Position numbers and translations under genes: made by a program. The notes below the pieces were generated by a model. That model searched no databases. It saw only the letters and a list, made by a program, of their open reading frames with translations, and was not told where the DNA came from. Shown piece after piece: positions 51,943-59,834 of a DNA stretch of 64,000 bases (within the stretch, counting starts at the first letter, position 1; each line of letters begins with the position of its first letter). This DNA comes from Streptomyces sp. AM 4-1-1 (GTDB lineage: Bacteria > Actinomycetota > Actinomycetes > Streptomycetales > Streptomycetaceae): NCBI RefSeq assembly GCF_029167625.1, contig NZ_CP119145.1, positions 2,542,001 to 2,606,000 of the forward strand, written 5' to 3'.

Positions 51943-53052
51943 TCAGTTGGTCAGGACTGCCTTCAGTACCGAGCCAGAGGCGACCGCCGTCAGGGCGTCG
52001 GCATGCTTGTCCAGGGGAAAAGCTGTCACCAGGCTCGCAAGGCCGAAGCGCGCGAGGAGCGCCGGCAATAGCCGTACGTACTCCACCAGGTGGGCCCCCG
52101 TGAACGCCCAGGAGCCAATGACGTCCAGTTGCCGGTGGACTATCTGGTGCGGGTTGACGAGGGTGTCCCCCGCGTCGGTGTACTGGCCGATTATCAGATA
52201 GCTGCCGCCGCGCCGGGCCAGGGTGAGGCCTTGCCCCACGGCCGCCGGAACCCCGGCGCACTCGATCACCAGGTCCGCTCCGCCACCACCGGTGGCCGCC
52301 CGCACCTCGCGCAGGACTTCTTCGGGGTCGGAGGCGCCGACGATGTCCAGGTGCGCGTCGCCGATACCGGCTGCGGCGGCCTGAGCCAGCCGCCCGGCAG
52401 GGCCGCCGACGACAATAACCTTGGTGGCCCCCGCCAGTTGGGCGAAGGCAGCGGCTGCCAGGCCTACCGGACCGCTGCCCTGCACCACCACGACCTCACC
52501 GAGCCGTACGGGTCGGCGCTCGTACAGCGCGTGGGCCACCGTGGGCCCGGCGCAGGCCAGGGACATGGCTGCGAGCGGGTCGATGTCGCTGGCGATCTTC
52601 ACCACGGCGGTGCCGCGTTGCAACTCGATGTGGTCGGCCCAGGAGCCGGACAGTTCCGGGCCGTCGGCGAGCGAACGGTTGACGCCGTAGGTACGCCGGT
52701 TCTCGCACAGGGTCGGTTCACGATGCAGTCGGCAGGGCGGGCAGACACCGCAGGCGATGGAGGAGGCCCACATCACCGCGTCGCCGACGGCCAACGGCGC
52801 GCCGGTGGCGTCATGGTGGTTTCCGGCTCCCAACTCTGCGATGACACCCAGTCCTTCGTGACCCAGGACCAGTGGTAGGGGAATGTCCAGGTGGCCCTGA
52901 CCCAGATGAAGATCAGTGCCGCAGATCCCGCCATAGCCGCACTTCACGATCATCCCGCCGTCAGGGGCCGGCGGAAGGGTGAACGTCCGTAGCCGCGGCG
53001 GCTCTCCGAAACGTTCCAGGACGACGGCGCGGCCGGTCTCGGGCGTAGTCAT
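51943..53052 (-). CDS. zinc-dependent alcohol dehydrogenase (MDR family)
   Basis: 369 residues from the ATG at 53052, in ATGA overlap with the PhyH gene. Catalytic zinc ligands in 'GGICGTDLH' and 'LGHEGLGV'; structural zinc loop 'CGVCPPCRLHREPTLC'. Rossmann motif 'VVVQGSGPVGLAAAAFAQLAG'. It is the last gene of the operon and could oxidise or reduce an alcohol or aldehyde intermediate. Confidence 0.9.
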   Translation of the reverse strand: MTTPETGRAVVLERFGEPPRLRTFTLPPAPDGGMIVKCGYGGICGTDLHLGQGHLDIPLPLVLGHEGLGVIAELGAGNHHDATGAPLAVGDAVMWASSIACGVCPPCRLHREPTLCENRRTYGVNRSLADGPELSGSWADHIELQRGTAVVKIASDIDPLAAMSLACAGPTVAHALYERRPVRLGEVVVVQGSGPVGLAAAAFAQLAGATKVIVVGGPAGRLAQAAAAGIGDAHLDIVGASDPEEVLREVRAATGGGGADLVIECAGVPAAVGQGLTLARRGGSYLIIGQYTDAGDTLVNPHQIVHRQLDVIGSWAFTGAHLVEYVRLLPALLARFGLASLVTAFPLDKHADALTAVASGSVLKAVLTN

Positions 53053-53861
53053 ACCGTCACCGCCGCCAGGGTCTCGGAGAAAGGCGCGGGCAGTGCGCGC
53101 AGCGGCTCGGTGTTCCGGCACACAACATAGTCGGGGCGGGCTTCGCCAGCCGGCCGCGGCAGGTTCGTGACGTCGTTGTAAGTCGCGATCAAAAGCCTGC
53201 GCGTGAACGGCGACATGTTCGGCGCCGAGCCGTGCACGATCTCCGGCGAGAAGAACACCACGGAGCCGGCCGATCCCTTGGGACTTGTCATACCGTGGCG
53301 GTCGACGCATTCGGCGAGCTGCTGGGGGCCCAGGGAGATGTCGTCGGGATCGAGATGTTGTTCGGACCTGGCAGCGTCCGCACGTCCCTCACGGACGAGC
53401 CCGCCGCCATGTGAGCCGGGAAGGAAGATAACCGGCCCGTTGAACTCGGTGACCTCATCGAGAAAGACGGCGACGTTGACCTGCCTGGGTGCGGGCAGTC
53501 CGTCGGCGAGGCGCCAGGCGAGGTAGTCCTGGTGCCAAGCCCACTTGTCGCCGCCGAAGGCCGCCTTGGCATTGATCTTGAACTGGTAGATGTATACGTC
53601 ATCACTGAGCAGTTGCTGTACGGGCTGGAGAATGCGCGGGTCACGGGTGAGCCCCGCGCACTCCGGTTGCCGCTGGTGCGAGGAGTAGACCGCGCGGACC
53701 TCTGCCCCGTCCCCCTCCGTCACGACCTGTGGTCCGGGGACCTTGCTGTCACGTGCGAAGGCGAGCCGCAGTGCCTCCACTTCTTGCTGGTTCAACAGGG
53801 ATTCCAGCAACAGGAACCCATGGGAGCGGTAGGCGTCGACTTGTGACTGATTCAGTCGCAT
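53049..53861 (-). CDS. PhyH/EctD-like Fe(II)/2-oxoglutarate dioxygenase
   Basis: 270 residues from the ATG at 53861 (AGGAG upstream). Iron ligands: 'WAWHQDYLAWRLADGLP' (HxD) and 'EIVHGSAPN' (distal His); the 2-oxoglutarate arginine in 'TRRLLIATYN'. The overall pattern is close to ectoine hydroxylase and other PhyH enzymes that hydroxylate small amino-acid-like molecules. No ectoine genes are nearby; in this operon it probably hydroxylates the pathway product or an intermediate. Confidence 0.88.
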   Translation of the reverse strand: MRLNQSQVDAYRSHGFLLLESLLNQQEVEALRLAFARDSKVPGPQVVTEGDGAEVRAVYSSHQRQPECAGLTRDPRILQPVQQLLSDDVYIYQFKINAKAAFGGDKWAWHQDYLAWRLADGLPAPRQVNVAVFLDEVTEFNGPVIFLPGSHGGGLVREGRADAARSEQHLDPDDISLGPQQLAECVDRHGMTSPKGSAGSVVFFSPEIVHGSAPNMSPFTRRLLIATYNDVTNLPRPAGEARPDYVVCRNTEPLRALPAPFSETLAAVTV

Positions 53862-53912
53862 GCTTGTGCATCTCCTGAGAATGAGGGGTCATCTGGTGTG
53901 CAACGAGGACCA

Positions 53913-54645
53913 TCAGCCCATGAAATGGCCGCCATCGACAACGATTTGCTGGCCGGTGATGTAGCCGCTGCGTACGGAGACGAGGAATTCGAGAGTGTCG
54001 GTGATGTCCTCGACCGAACCCAGCCGCTGCCCGGGAATGGCCGCGACGACGGCTGCCCACCGTTCGGGCGTGTCAAGCCGGTAGCGTTCGACGACCTCTT
54101 GGGTGTCGGTGAATCCCGGGAGGAGGGCGTTGACCCTGATGTACGGGGCCATTCCAGGGCCATGCATTTCGTGAGCTGGAGCAGACCCGCCCTGCTCGCG
54201 CAGTAGTTGGCACCGTCCGGCCGTGGCCGGATGGCTGTGGTGGACGAGACGTTGACTATGCTGCCGCCTCCTGCCGAGACCATCGTGGGGGTCAGGGCGC
54301 GGCTGAGGTGGAACGGGCCGAGAGGTTGGTGGCCAGGACCATGTCCCAATCTTCGGTGGTCATGGCCAAGAAAGGCCGGTCGCGGTTGACGCCAGCGTTG
54401 TTGACGAGGACGGTCGGTGCGTCGTGTTCAGCGCTGATGCGGGCACACACAGAGCGGATCTCCTCTGGACAAGCAAGGTCGCAGCGCATCGCCTCGATCC
54501 GCCCGTCACCGGCCTGTACGGTCTGCTGTGCGGCGCGGTCGTCGTCGCGGTAGAGGGCAATCATCTGGTGCCCGAGTGCGGCGAGCCGCAGACTCAGTGC
54601 CTGCCCAATGCCACGGGTGCCGCCGCTGACCACGGACGTCGTCAT
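53913..54645 (-). pseudogene. short-chain dehydrogenase/reductase with two single-base frameshifts
   Basis: The SDR can be followed through three frames: 'TTSVVSGGTRGIGQALS' to 'VLVNNAGVNRDRPFL' and 'VLATNLS' (54645 to ~54320), then 'GPFHLSRALTPTMV', 'GSIVNVSSTTA', 'YCASRAGLLQLTKCMALE' (to ~54150), then 'APYIRVNALLPGFTDT' to 'GYITGQQIVVDGGHFMG'. Each switch is repaired by one added base, in CTCTCGG (CTC lost from CTCCTC-like) and GAATGG (one A short). The catalytic Tyr/Lys context ('YCASRAG') has Arg where Lys is usual. It is either a decayed gene or one with two one-base sequence errors. Confidence 0.82.
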
Positions 54646-54671
54646 AGTGGCTCAATTCACCTAGAAGCGGA

Positions 54672-55088
54672 TCAGTTGGCGGCCAGATCGCCACGCAGCA
54701 GGTTGGAGCCTTCAGGCACCGCGGCCGGGTCACCGCCGACCTCGGCGACGGCGTTGTGCTCATCGACGAAGACGACCCTGGGGACGAAGGAGGTGGACTG
54801 TTCGTCCTTCATGGCGGCGTAGGCAATGACGATGACCCGGTCGCCGGGGCTGATCAGCCGGGCGGCTGCGCCGTTGATGCCGATCACCCCGGAGCCGGCC
54901 TGCCCCTCGATGACGTAGGTGGACAGCCGGGAACCGTTCTCGATGTCGACGATGTCAACCTTTTCGCCGGGTAGCAGGTCGGCGGCCGTCATCAACTCGG
55001 AGTCGACAGTCAGCGAGCCGACATAGTGCAAGTCGGCCTGGGTGACGGTGGCCCGGTGGATCTTAGACTTCATCATGGTGCGGTACAC
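54672..55088 (-). CDS. panD: aspartate 1-decarboxylase (pyruvoyl enzyme), operon copy
   Basis: 138 residues from the GTG at 55088 (GAGGAA 5 bases before). This start places the self-cleavage site '[13 protein letters not shown]' exactly at Gly24-Ser25, as in other PanD proteins. Other landmarks: '[10 protein letters not shown]', '[14 protein letters not shown]', '[11 protein letters not shown]', '[10 protein letters not shown]'. It makes beta-alanine and CO2 from L-aspartate. It lies within a specialised operon rather than beside panB/panC, suggesting dedicated supply of beta-alanine, or of an analogue, to the pathway. Confidence 0.92.
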   Translation of the reverse strand: MYRTMMKSKIHRATVTQADLHYVGSLTVDSELMTAADLLPGEKVDIVDIENGSRLSTYVIEGQAGSGVIGINGAAARLISPGDRVIVIAYAAMKDEQSTSFVPRVVFVDEHNAVAEVGGDPAAVPEGSNLLRGDLAAN

Positions 55089-55131
55089 GGTGTTCCTCGC
55101 ATCGGATTGTCGGGGGCAGCGGATGTGGTGA

Positions 55132-55647
55132 TCAGGACGGCCAGGTTGCGTAGCGGCGCTTGACGTAAAGCAGGGGCGCGTCGGCGTCGGCCGGGCCAGG
55201 CAGGTGGGTGTGCAGCACCTCGCCGATGACAACGGTGTGGTCACCGGCTGACGCCAGCTGGGTGACGCGGCATTCCGCGATGGCGTGCGCATCCTGCGGC
55301 AGGACCGGCAGGCCGGTGGCGGGGGCCGGCTCCCAGGGGACTGTGGTGAAGCGCTCTGCCACCGGTCCGGCGAAGGCCTCGGCGGCGCGGCGTCCGGCAC
55401 TGTGCAGGAAATTGACGGCGAACGCCCCTCGTGCGGTGATCACCGGCAGGGTGCTGCCGGAGTTCGAGGCACACACCAGGAGCTGCGGCGGGCGGAGGGA
55501 GACCGAGCACAGGGCAGTGCAGGTGAAACCGTGTGGTGTTCCTTGATCGTCGCTGGTGGTGATGACGGTGACGCCGCTGGGGTGGGAGCCCATTAGAGCC
55601 CGGAAGACGTCCCGGTCGGCCGTTGTCTCGTCCGCGGTCAGGATCAC
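55132..55647 (-). CDS. flavin reductase (FMN/FAD:NADH, HpaC-like)
   Basis: 171 residues from a GTG at 55647 that overlaps the stop of the flavoprotein gene (GTGA). Flavin-binding pattern '[11 protein letters not shown]', '[20 protein letters not shown]', 'FAVNFL', and the C-terminal 'VIGEVLHTH' and 'PLLYVKRRY'. Such reductases feed reduced flavin to a partner oxygenase. Overlap with the 55644 gene makes that protein the obvious partner. Confidence 0.9.
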   Translation of the reverse strand: MILTADETTADRDVFRALMGSHPSGVTVITTSDDQGTPHGFTCTALCSVSLRPPQLLVCASNSGSTLPVITARGAFAVNFLHSAGRRAAEAFAGPVAERFTTVPWEPAPATGLPVLPQDAHAIAECRVTQLASAGDHTVVIGEVLHTHLPGPADADAPLLYVKRRYATWPS

Positions 55648-56834
55648 CACGAGAAGGCCCGGGCGTCGTAGAGATTGACACCGACGGCGGCCTTGCCGAG
55701 GTACTCCAGGCACTCGTGGGGCTTGGCTGGCATCACATGGGCGAACGCCACCTCGCGGGTGAGGCGTTCAAGCGGGTGGCTGCGGCTCACGGCTGCCGAG
55801 CCGCAAAGACGCACGGCATCCTGGGCCAGCTCTTGACCGACCTCGCCGACGACGAATTTGGCCGCGTGCACCGCGGCATTCGCCTCCAGGCTGCCGCGTT
55901 CGGCGTCGACCAGGTCGCCAGCCTCGTGGACCAGCGCGCGGGCCGCCCGCAGCCGGGCCGACATCCGTCCCAGTTCCTGCTGGAGCACCGGTGACGCTGC
56001 GCGGACGGGGACGGCGGTGACGTGGTCGACGACCTGTTGGAAGAGGGCTTCCGCGATACCCAAGTAGGCACCGGTGTAGCCAGCGATCATCCAATGCGGT
56101 TCGCGTACGACCTTGAACAGGGACATGCCCTCAACACCGAGGTAGAGGCGTGAGCGGGGCACTGCCACCGCGTCAAGGGACATGGCGGCGGTGCTGGTGC
56201 CGTACATCGCCGACATGCTGTGCACGGTGCCGAAGGTGACGCCTGGGTCGTCGGAGGCGACGACAAAGTGCGAGATATCCCCGGTGTCCTCGGTGCCGTC
56301 GTCGGCCGCGGCCGCGACGACGTAGTAGTCGGCCGCGCCGACGAGCGACACGAAGGACTTCCTGCCGGTGAGCAGATAGCTCTCGCCGTCGTCGGAGAGT
56401 CGGTAGCGGGTGCCCATGCCGCGGAGTTTGGCGCCGCGGCCGGTTTCTGAGGTGGCAGAGGCGAAGAGCTTGCGGCCGTGCACGACCTCATCCAGCATCC
56501 AGGTGCGAAACCGTTCAGCCGCTGGCGGCAGGCGGGTGCCCACCGTGTCCGCGAGCGCGCCGATCACTACGTTGTGCATGTTGAAGCCGAGGGTCGCGGC
56601 GCCGTTACGGGCACCGAGTTCGGCCAGCACCCGCCAGTAGTCGCCGAAGCCCAGACCCGCGCCGCCGACGTCCCGCGGGGCGAGCAGCGCCAGAAGGCCA
56701 GAATTGCGCAGAATATCGTAGGTCTCATGTCCGTTGGAGTGGCCGGCGTCCACGTCGGCGGCAAGCGGGGCAAGGGCCGCTCCGGTCTCGGCCGCGAGTT
56801 TGAGGATGTCGCCCAGGTGTGTCGGCAGCGTCAT
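55644..56834 (-). CDS. acyl-CoA-dehydrogenase-fold flavoprotein, probable two-component monooxygenase
   Basis: 396 residues from the ATG at 56834 (GGAGGAC upstream). ACAD fold: 'LAPRDVGGAGLGFGDYWRVLAEL', 'FASATSETGRGAKL', 'GRKSFVSLVGAADYYVVAA'. The usual catalytic glutamate region near the C-terminus is absent (it ends '[19 protein letters not shown]'). Together with the coupled flavin reductase, this suggests a DszC/HpaB-like monooxygenase that uses reduced flavin and O2, rather than an acyl-CoA dehydrogenase. The substrate is unknown, possibly carrier-bound. Confidence 0.82.
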   Translation of the reverse strand: MTLPTHLGDILKLAAETGAALAPLAADVDAGHSNGHETYDILRNSGLLALLAPRDVGGAGLGFGDYWRVLAELGARNGAATLGFNMHNVVIGALADTVGTRLPPAAERFRTWMLDEVVHGRKLFASATSETGRGAKLRGMGTRYRLSDDGESYLLTGRKSFVSLVGAADYYVVAAAADDGTEDTGDISHFVVASDDPGVTFGTVHSMSAMYGTSTAAMSLDAVAVPRSRLYLGVEGMSLFKVVREPHWMIAGYTGAYLGIAEALFQQVVDHVTAVPVRAASPVLQQELGRMSARLRAARALVHEAGDLVDAERGSLEANAAVHAAKFVVGEVGQELAQDAVRLCGSAAVSRSHPLERLTREVAFAHVMPAKPHECLEYLGKAAVGVNLYDARAFSW

Positions 56835-56848
56835 TGGTGTCCTCCGGG

Positions 56849-58006
56849 TCAGTTCTCGACGGCTAGGCCGAGTTGGCGGGCGATACCTACGCGCAGCAGG
56901 TCGTTGGGGCCGGCGTAGGTGAGGGCCGCCATGGGGCCAGCGAGGTCGGCCATCAGTTCGGAGCCGGTGAGGAAGGCCCGTACACCTGACAGGGCGGTGG
57001 CGTGCTCGGTGAGGCGTACGAAGTCTTCGGAGACGGAAATCTTGGTGAGGGCGGCCGCGGCAGCCAGTTGTCGGGCCGGTATGCCGGTGTCGAGCCGGGC
57101 GGCCATGGCATACAGCTGGACGCGTGAGCGGTGCAGTCCCAGCGCCATGTCGCTGAGACGGCCGGCGACTTGGTGGCTGGCGCCCATACGGCGTCCGAAG
57201 TGCTCCCGGCCGCATGCCCAGTCGATCGTGCGCGTCAAGGTGCGGTGCATGGGGCCGAGGGCGTACCCCAGGATGACCGAGCGTTCCCATGCGGTGGTGG
57301 AGGCCATCACGGCTAGACCGGAGCCTTCCTCTCCGATCAGCGCGTCGGCCGGCAGCCGGACGTCGTCGAAGAGCAGTTCGCCCATCGGAACGGTGGGGAG
57401 TGCGGTCTTGGTGAAGGTCTCGCCTCTCCGTACCCCGGGTAGGTCCAGAGGGAAGAGGAACGCGGACAGGGCGAACGGGGAACGCCCCTCGGCGGTGCGG
57501 GCGAAGACAATGGCGTGGTCAGCGATCGGTGCGGCGGTGATGAAAGTCTTGGCGCCGTCGAGCACGAAGCCGTCGCCCTCACGCCGTGCCCGTGTCGCCA
57601 TGGACAGCGGATCACTTCCACCTCCGCGCTCTGTCAACGCGTGGCAGAGCAGCGCCCTGCCGTCCTCAACGCCGTTGAGGACGCCCCGGGCGTCCGAAGC
57701 AAGCGCTGCGCGGAGCGGGAACTGCATGCCGAAAATCTGGGAGGCCAGGGCGTAGCAGATACCGGGGTCGACTCCGGCGAGTCCAATACCTTCGATCATG
57801 GCGAGGGAACGTGTGACCGGGCCGGGGCCTTCGGTACCGGGGTCTGCGAGCCGGAGGACGCCGAGGTCGGCCATGGTCTGCCACTGCACCACGAAATCCT
57901 TGTCCGCGACCTGTTCCCAAACGGGCGCAGCCAGGTCGCGGTAGTAGCCGACGAACTGCTCGGTGTGTGGGTCCCCGGTGCGCGGCAGACCGGTGACGGC
58001 GCTCAT
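56849..58006 (-). CDS. acyl-CoA/acyl-carrier dehydrogenase-like flavoprotein
   Basis: 385 residues, ATG within 4 bp of the carrier-protein stop. ACAD motifs: 'CHALTERGGGSDPLSMATRA', 'GAKTFITAAPIADHAIVFA', 'ERSVILGYALGPMHRTL', 'FVRLTEHATALSGVRAFL'. At the place of the common catalytic 'YEG', the sequence reads 'ALTYAGPNDLLRVGIAR', so the usual glutamate is Ala. Either the base lies elsewhere, as in some ACAD subfamilies, or the enzyme is not a plain desaturase. Gene order (ligase, carrier, dehydrogenase) recalls pyrrole-forming prolyl-carrier systems. Confidence 0.85.
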   Translation of the reverse strand: MSAVTGLPRTGDPHTEQFVGYYRDLAAPVWEQVADKDFVVQWQTMADLGVLRLADPGTEGPGPVTRSLAMIEGIGLAGVDPGICYALASQIFGMQFPLRAALASDARGVLNGVEDGRALLCHALTERGGGSDPLSMATRARREGDGFVLDGAKTFITAAPIADHAIVFARTAEGRSPFALSAFLFPLDLPGVRRGETFTKTALPTVPMGELLFDDVRLPADALIGEEGSGLAVMASTTAWERSVILGYALGPMHRTLTRTIDWACGREHFGRRMGASHQVAGRLSDMALGLHRSRVQLYAMAARLDTGIPARQLAAAAALTKISVSEDFVRLTEHATALSGVRAFLTGSELMADLAGPMAALTYAGPNDLLRVGIARQLGLAVEN

Positions 58007-58266
58007 TCGCGGCCCTTAGCGGTGAGGTTCCCGAGAGTCGCCCAGAGGGCCCCGGGAGTACGGAAGTTGGCGGCGACGATCTCGGTCTCGGGCAGTGAAA
58101 CACCGGCTTCCTTGTCCAGGGCCGCGACGATCTCCATGATGGCCAGTGAGTCGATCAGGCCCATTTCCAGGAGCGGGGTGTCCGCGTCCAGCGACTGCGA
58201 CTCTTCGCCGCGGCTCCAGGTGATACGGCTGCTGATGAGGGCGCAGAGGTCTTCGACGCTGTTCAT
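58003..58266 (-). CDS. stand-alone acyl/peptidyl carrier protein
   Basis: 87 residues. Carrier motif 'LLEMGLIDSLAIMEIVAAL' with the phosphopantetheine serine at position 40. Helical profile and length are typical. It overlaps the ligase gene upstream and the dehydrogenase downstream by four bases each. It should hold the activated amino or carboxylic acid as a thioester for the flavoenzymes. Confidence 0.92.
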   Translation of the reverse strand: MNSVEDLCALISSRITWSRGEESQSLDADTPLLEMGLIDSLAIMEIVAALDKEAGVSLPETEIVAANFRTPGALWATLGNLTAKGRE

Positions 58267-59834
58267 GTACGGCTCTCCTCAAGGGGTGCTGGTCCATCGA
58301 AGGTGGCGCTGCTCAAGGCTCGGCGGTCGACTTTCCCGCTGGTGGTGGTGGGCAGGGTGGTGAGAGGGACGACCCGATCGGGGAGCATCCGCTGAGGGAG
58401 AATGTCCCGAAGGCCGGACAGGACCTGTCGTTCCGTTGCGTTGGTCCGGGCGTAGACCCAGATCTGGCCGGCGTACTCGGCCTCCTTGGCGACCACGGCC
58501 GCGGTGGCGACCCCGGGCAGTTCAAGGACAGCGTTTTCGATGTCCAGCAGGTCGATGCGGTGTCCGCGCCGCTTGACCTGGGAATCGCGTCGGCCGCGCA
58601 GGAAGACCCTGCCGTCTGCGGTGATCCGCCCGATGTCGCCGCTGGCGTAGGCGCGGCGGGTGACGCCGTCCCGGAAAGTGACGCTGACGGTGGGGTCACT
58701 CAGTTCACCGCCGCGCAGATAGCCTTGGAACACGCTGGGTCCAGCGATGTGGATCTCGCCTTCCCCGTCGGTAGGCCGACCGTCGTCGTCAAGTACGTCG
58801 AGGTGGACGCCGCCGATGCCGCGGCCGATGGTCAGTTCCTGCTCGGCGGTCCAGTCGGCGGGCACGCGGTAGTAGGTGCAGGCATTGGTCTCGGTGGGTC
58901 CGTAAAGGTTGTAGAAGGGCACGCCGTTCATGAGGCGCAGATACCGTTCCAGTATCGGCGGGGCGAAAGCCTCTCCGCCGAAGGCGGCTATTCGTAGGTC
59001 AGTCGGCGGGGTTTCACCGAGGCCGCCCTGCTCAAGCATGTTGTGGTAGAGGGACGGCACGGCCACGAAAGCAGTGACCCGCTGCTCGCTCAGCCAGCTG
59101 ACCACGTCGCGCGGGAAGGCGCGCAACAGATCGGGCATAAGGACAGTACAGGCACCGGCGGCAGCCGCGCTGAACAGGTCGAAGGTGGTCAGGTCAAAGG
59201 TGAGAGCGGCCTGGGAGCCGATCCGGTCGTCGGGTGTGAGGCCGAATTCCGCCGCGGCCCACCAAGCGTAGTGAGCAACGTTCTCGTGTGAGAGCAGGAC
59301 GCCCTTCGGCCAGCCGGTGCTTCCGGAGGTGAAGAGGATGTAGCCGCCGCGGTCGGTGGGTGTCGGCAGGGGCGCGGGTCGCTGATCAGTGGTGAGGATG
59401 CGAAGCCAGTTCAGGCCGTGACCCAAGGCGCCTTCCTCGGCCGGGGTGCCGCCGCGGATGTTGGCGGCGGCCCGGCGGCCGGCGGCCAGAGAGCGGTCGG
59501 TGGTCAGCAGGAAGGACAACCCGGCGTTATGCACCATACGGGCGGTTCGCTCCGGCGGATCAGTGATGTCGAGTGGTGCGGTCACCGCGCCGGCTCGTAG
59601 CGCCCCGTAAAGGGCGATGACCGCAGCCGGGGATTTGGCCGCATAGACGCCGACCCGATCGCCCGGTGCGACGCCGATGGCGGCCAGACGTGCGGCCAGC
59701 GCATCGACGGCGCGATCCAGCCGGGCGTAGGTCCAGATCTCGCCGCATCCTTCCAGAGCGGGGCGGTTGGGGTGGCGATGGGCAGAACGGGCCAGCAGCG
59801 CGTCGAGGTGCGTCGTCGTGGTGGCGTCGGTCAT
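58263..59834 (-). CDS. stand-alone adenylation enzyme (NRPS A-domain type)
   Basis: 523 residues. Core motifs: A3 'YILFTSGSTGWPKGV', A4 'LTFDLTTFDLF', A5 'NLYGPTETNAC', A7 'YASGDIGRI', A8 'GRRDSQVKRRGHRIDL', A10 'TTTSGKVDRRAL' with the catalytic lysine. The A4 Asp that binds the alpha-amino group in NRPS A-domains is present. My hand alignment to GrsA gives the pocket code D-L-F-V-A-G-L-A-C-K; several positions (D, L, L, C, K) match prolyl-activating enzymes of pyrrole pathways, but others differ. It activates an acid as AMP ester and loads the neighbouring carrier. Confidence 0.92.
   Translation of the reverse strand: MTDATTTTHLDALLARSAHRHPNRPALEGCGEIWTYARLDRAVDALAARLAAIGVAPGDRVGVYAAKSPAAVIALYGALRAGAVTAPLDITDPPERTARMVHNAGLSFLLTTDRSLAAGRRAAANIRGGTPAEEGALGHGLNWLRILTTDQRPAPLPTPTDRGGYILFTSGSTGWPKGVLLSHENVAHYAWWAAAEFGLTPDDRIGSQAALTFDLTTFDLFSAAAAGACTVLMPDLLRAFPRDVVSWLSEQRVTAFVAVPSLYHNMLEQGGLGETPPTDLRIAAFGGEAFAPPILERYLRLMNGVPFYNLYGPTETNACTYYRVPADWTAEQELTIGRGIGGVHLDVLDDDGRPTDGEGEIHIAGPSVFQGYLRGGELSDPTVSVTFRDGVTRRAYASGDIGRITADGRVFLRGRRDSQVKRRGHRIDLLDIENAVLELPGVATAAVVAKEAEYAGQIWVYARTNATERQVLSGLRDILPQRMLPDRVVPLTTLPTTTSGKVDRRALSSATFDGPAPLEESRT

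Noticed and set aside
53049-53861. Ectoine hydroxylase (ectD)
   Set aside because: The dioxygenase motifs are EctD-like, but no ectABC genes are nearby and the operon context is different; only the PhyH family is claimed.
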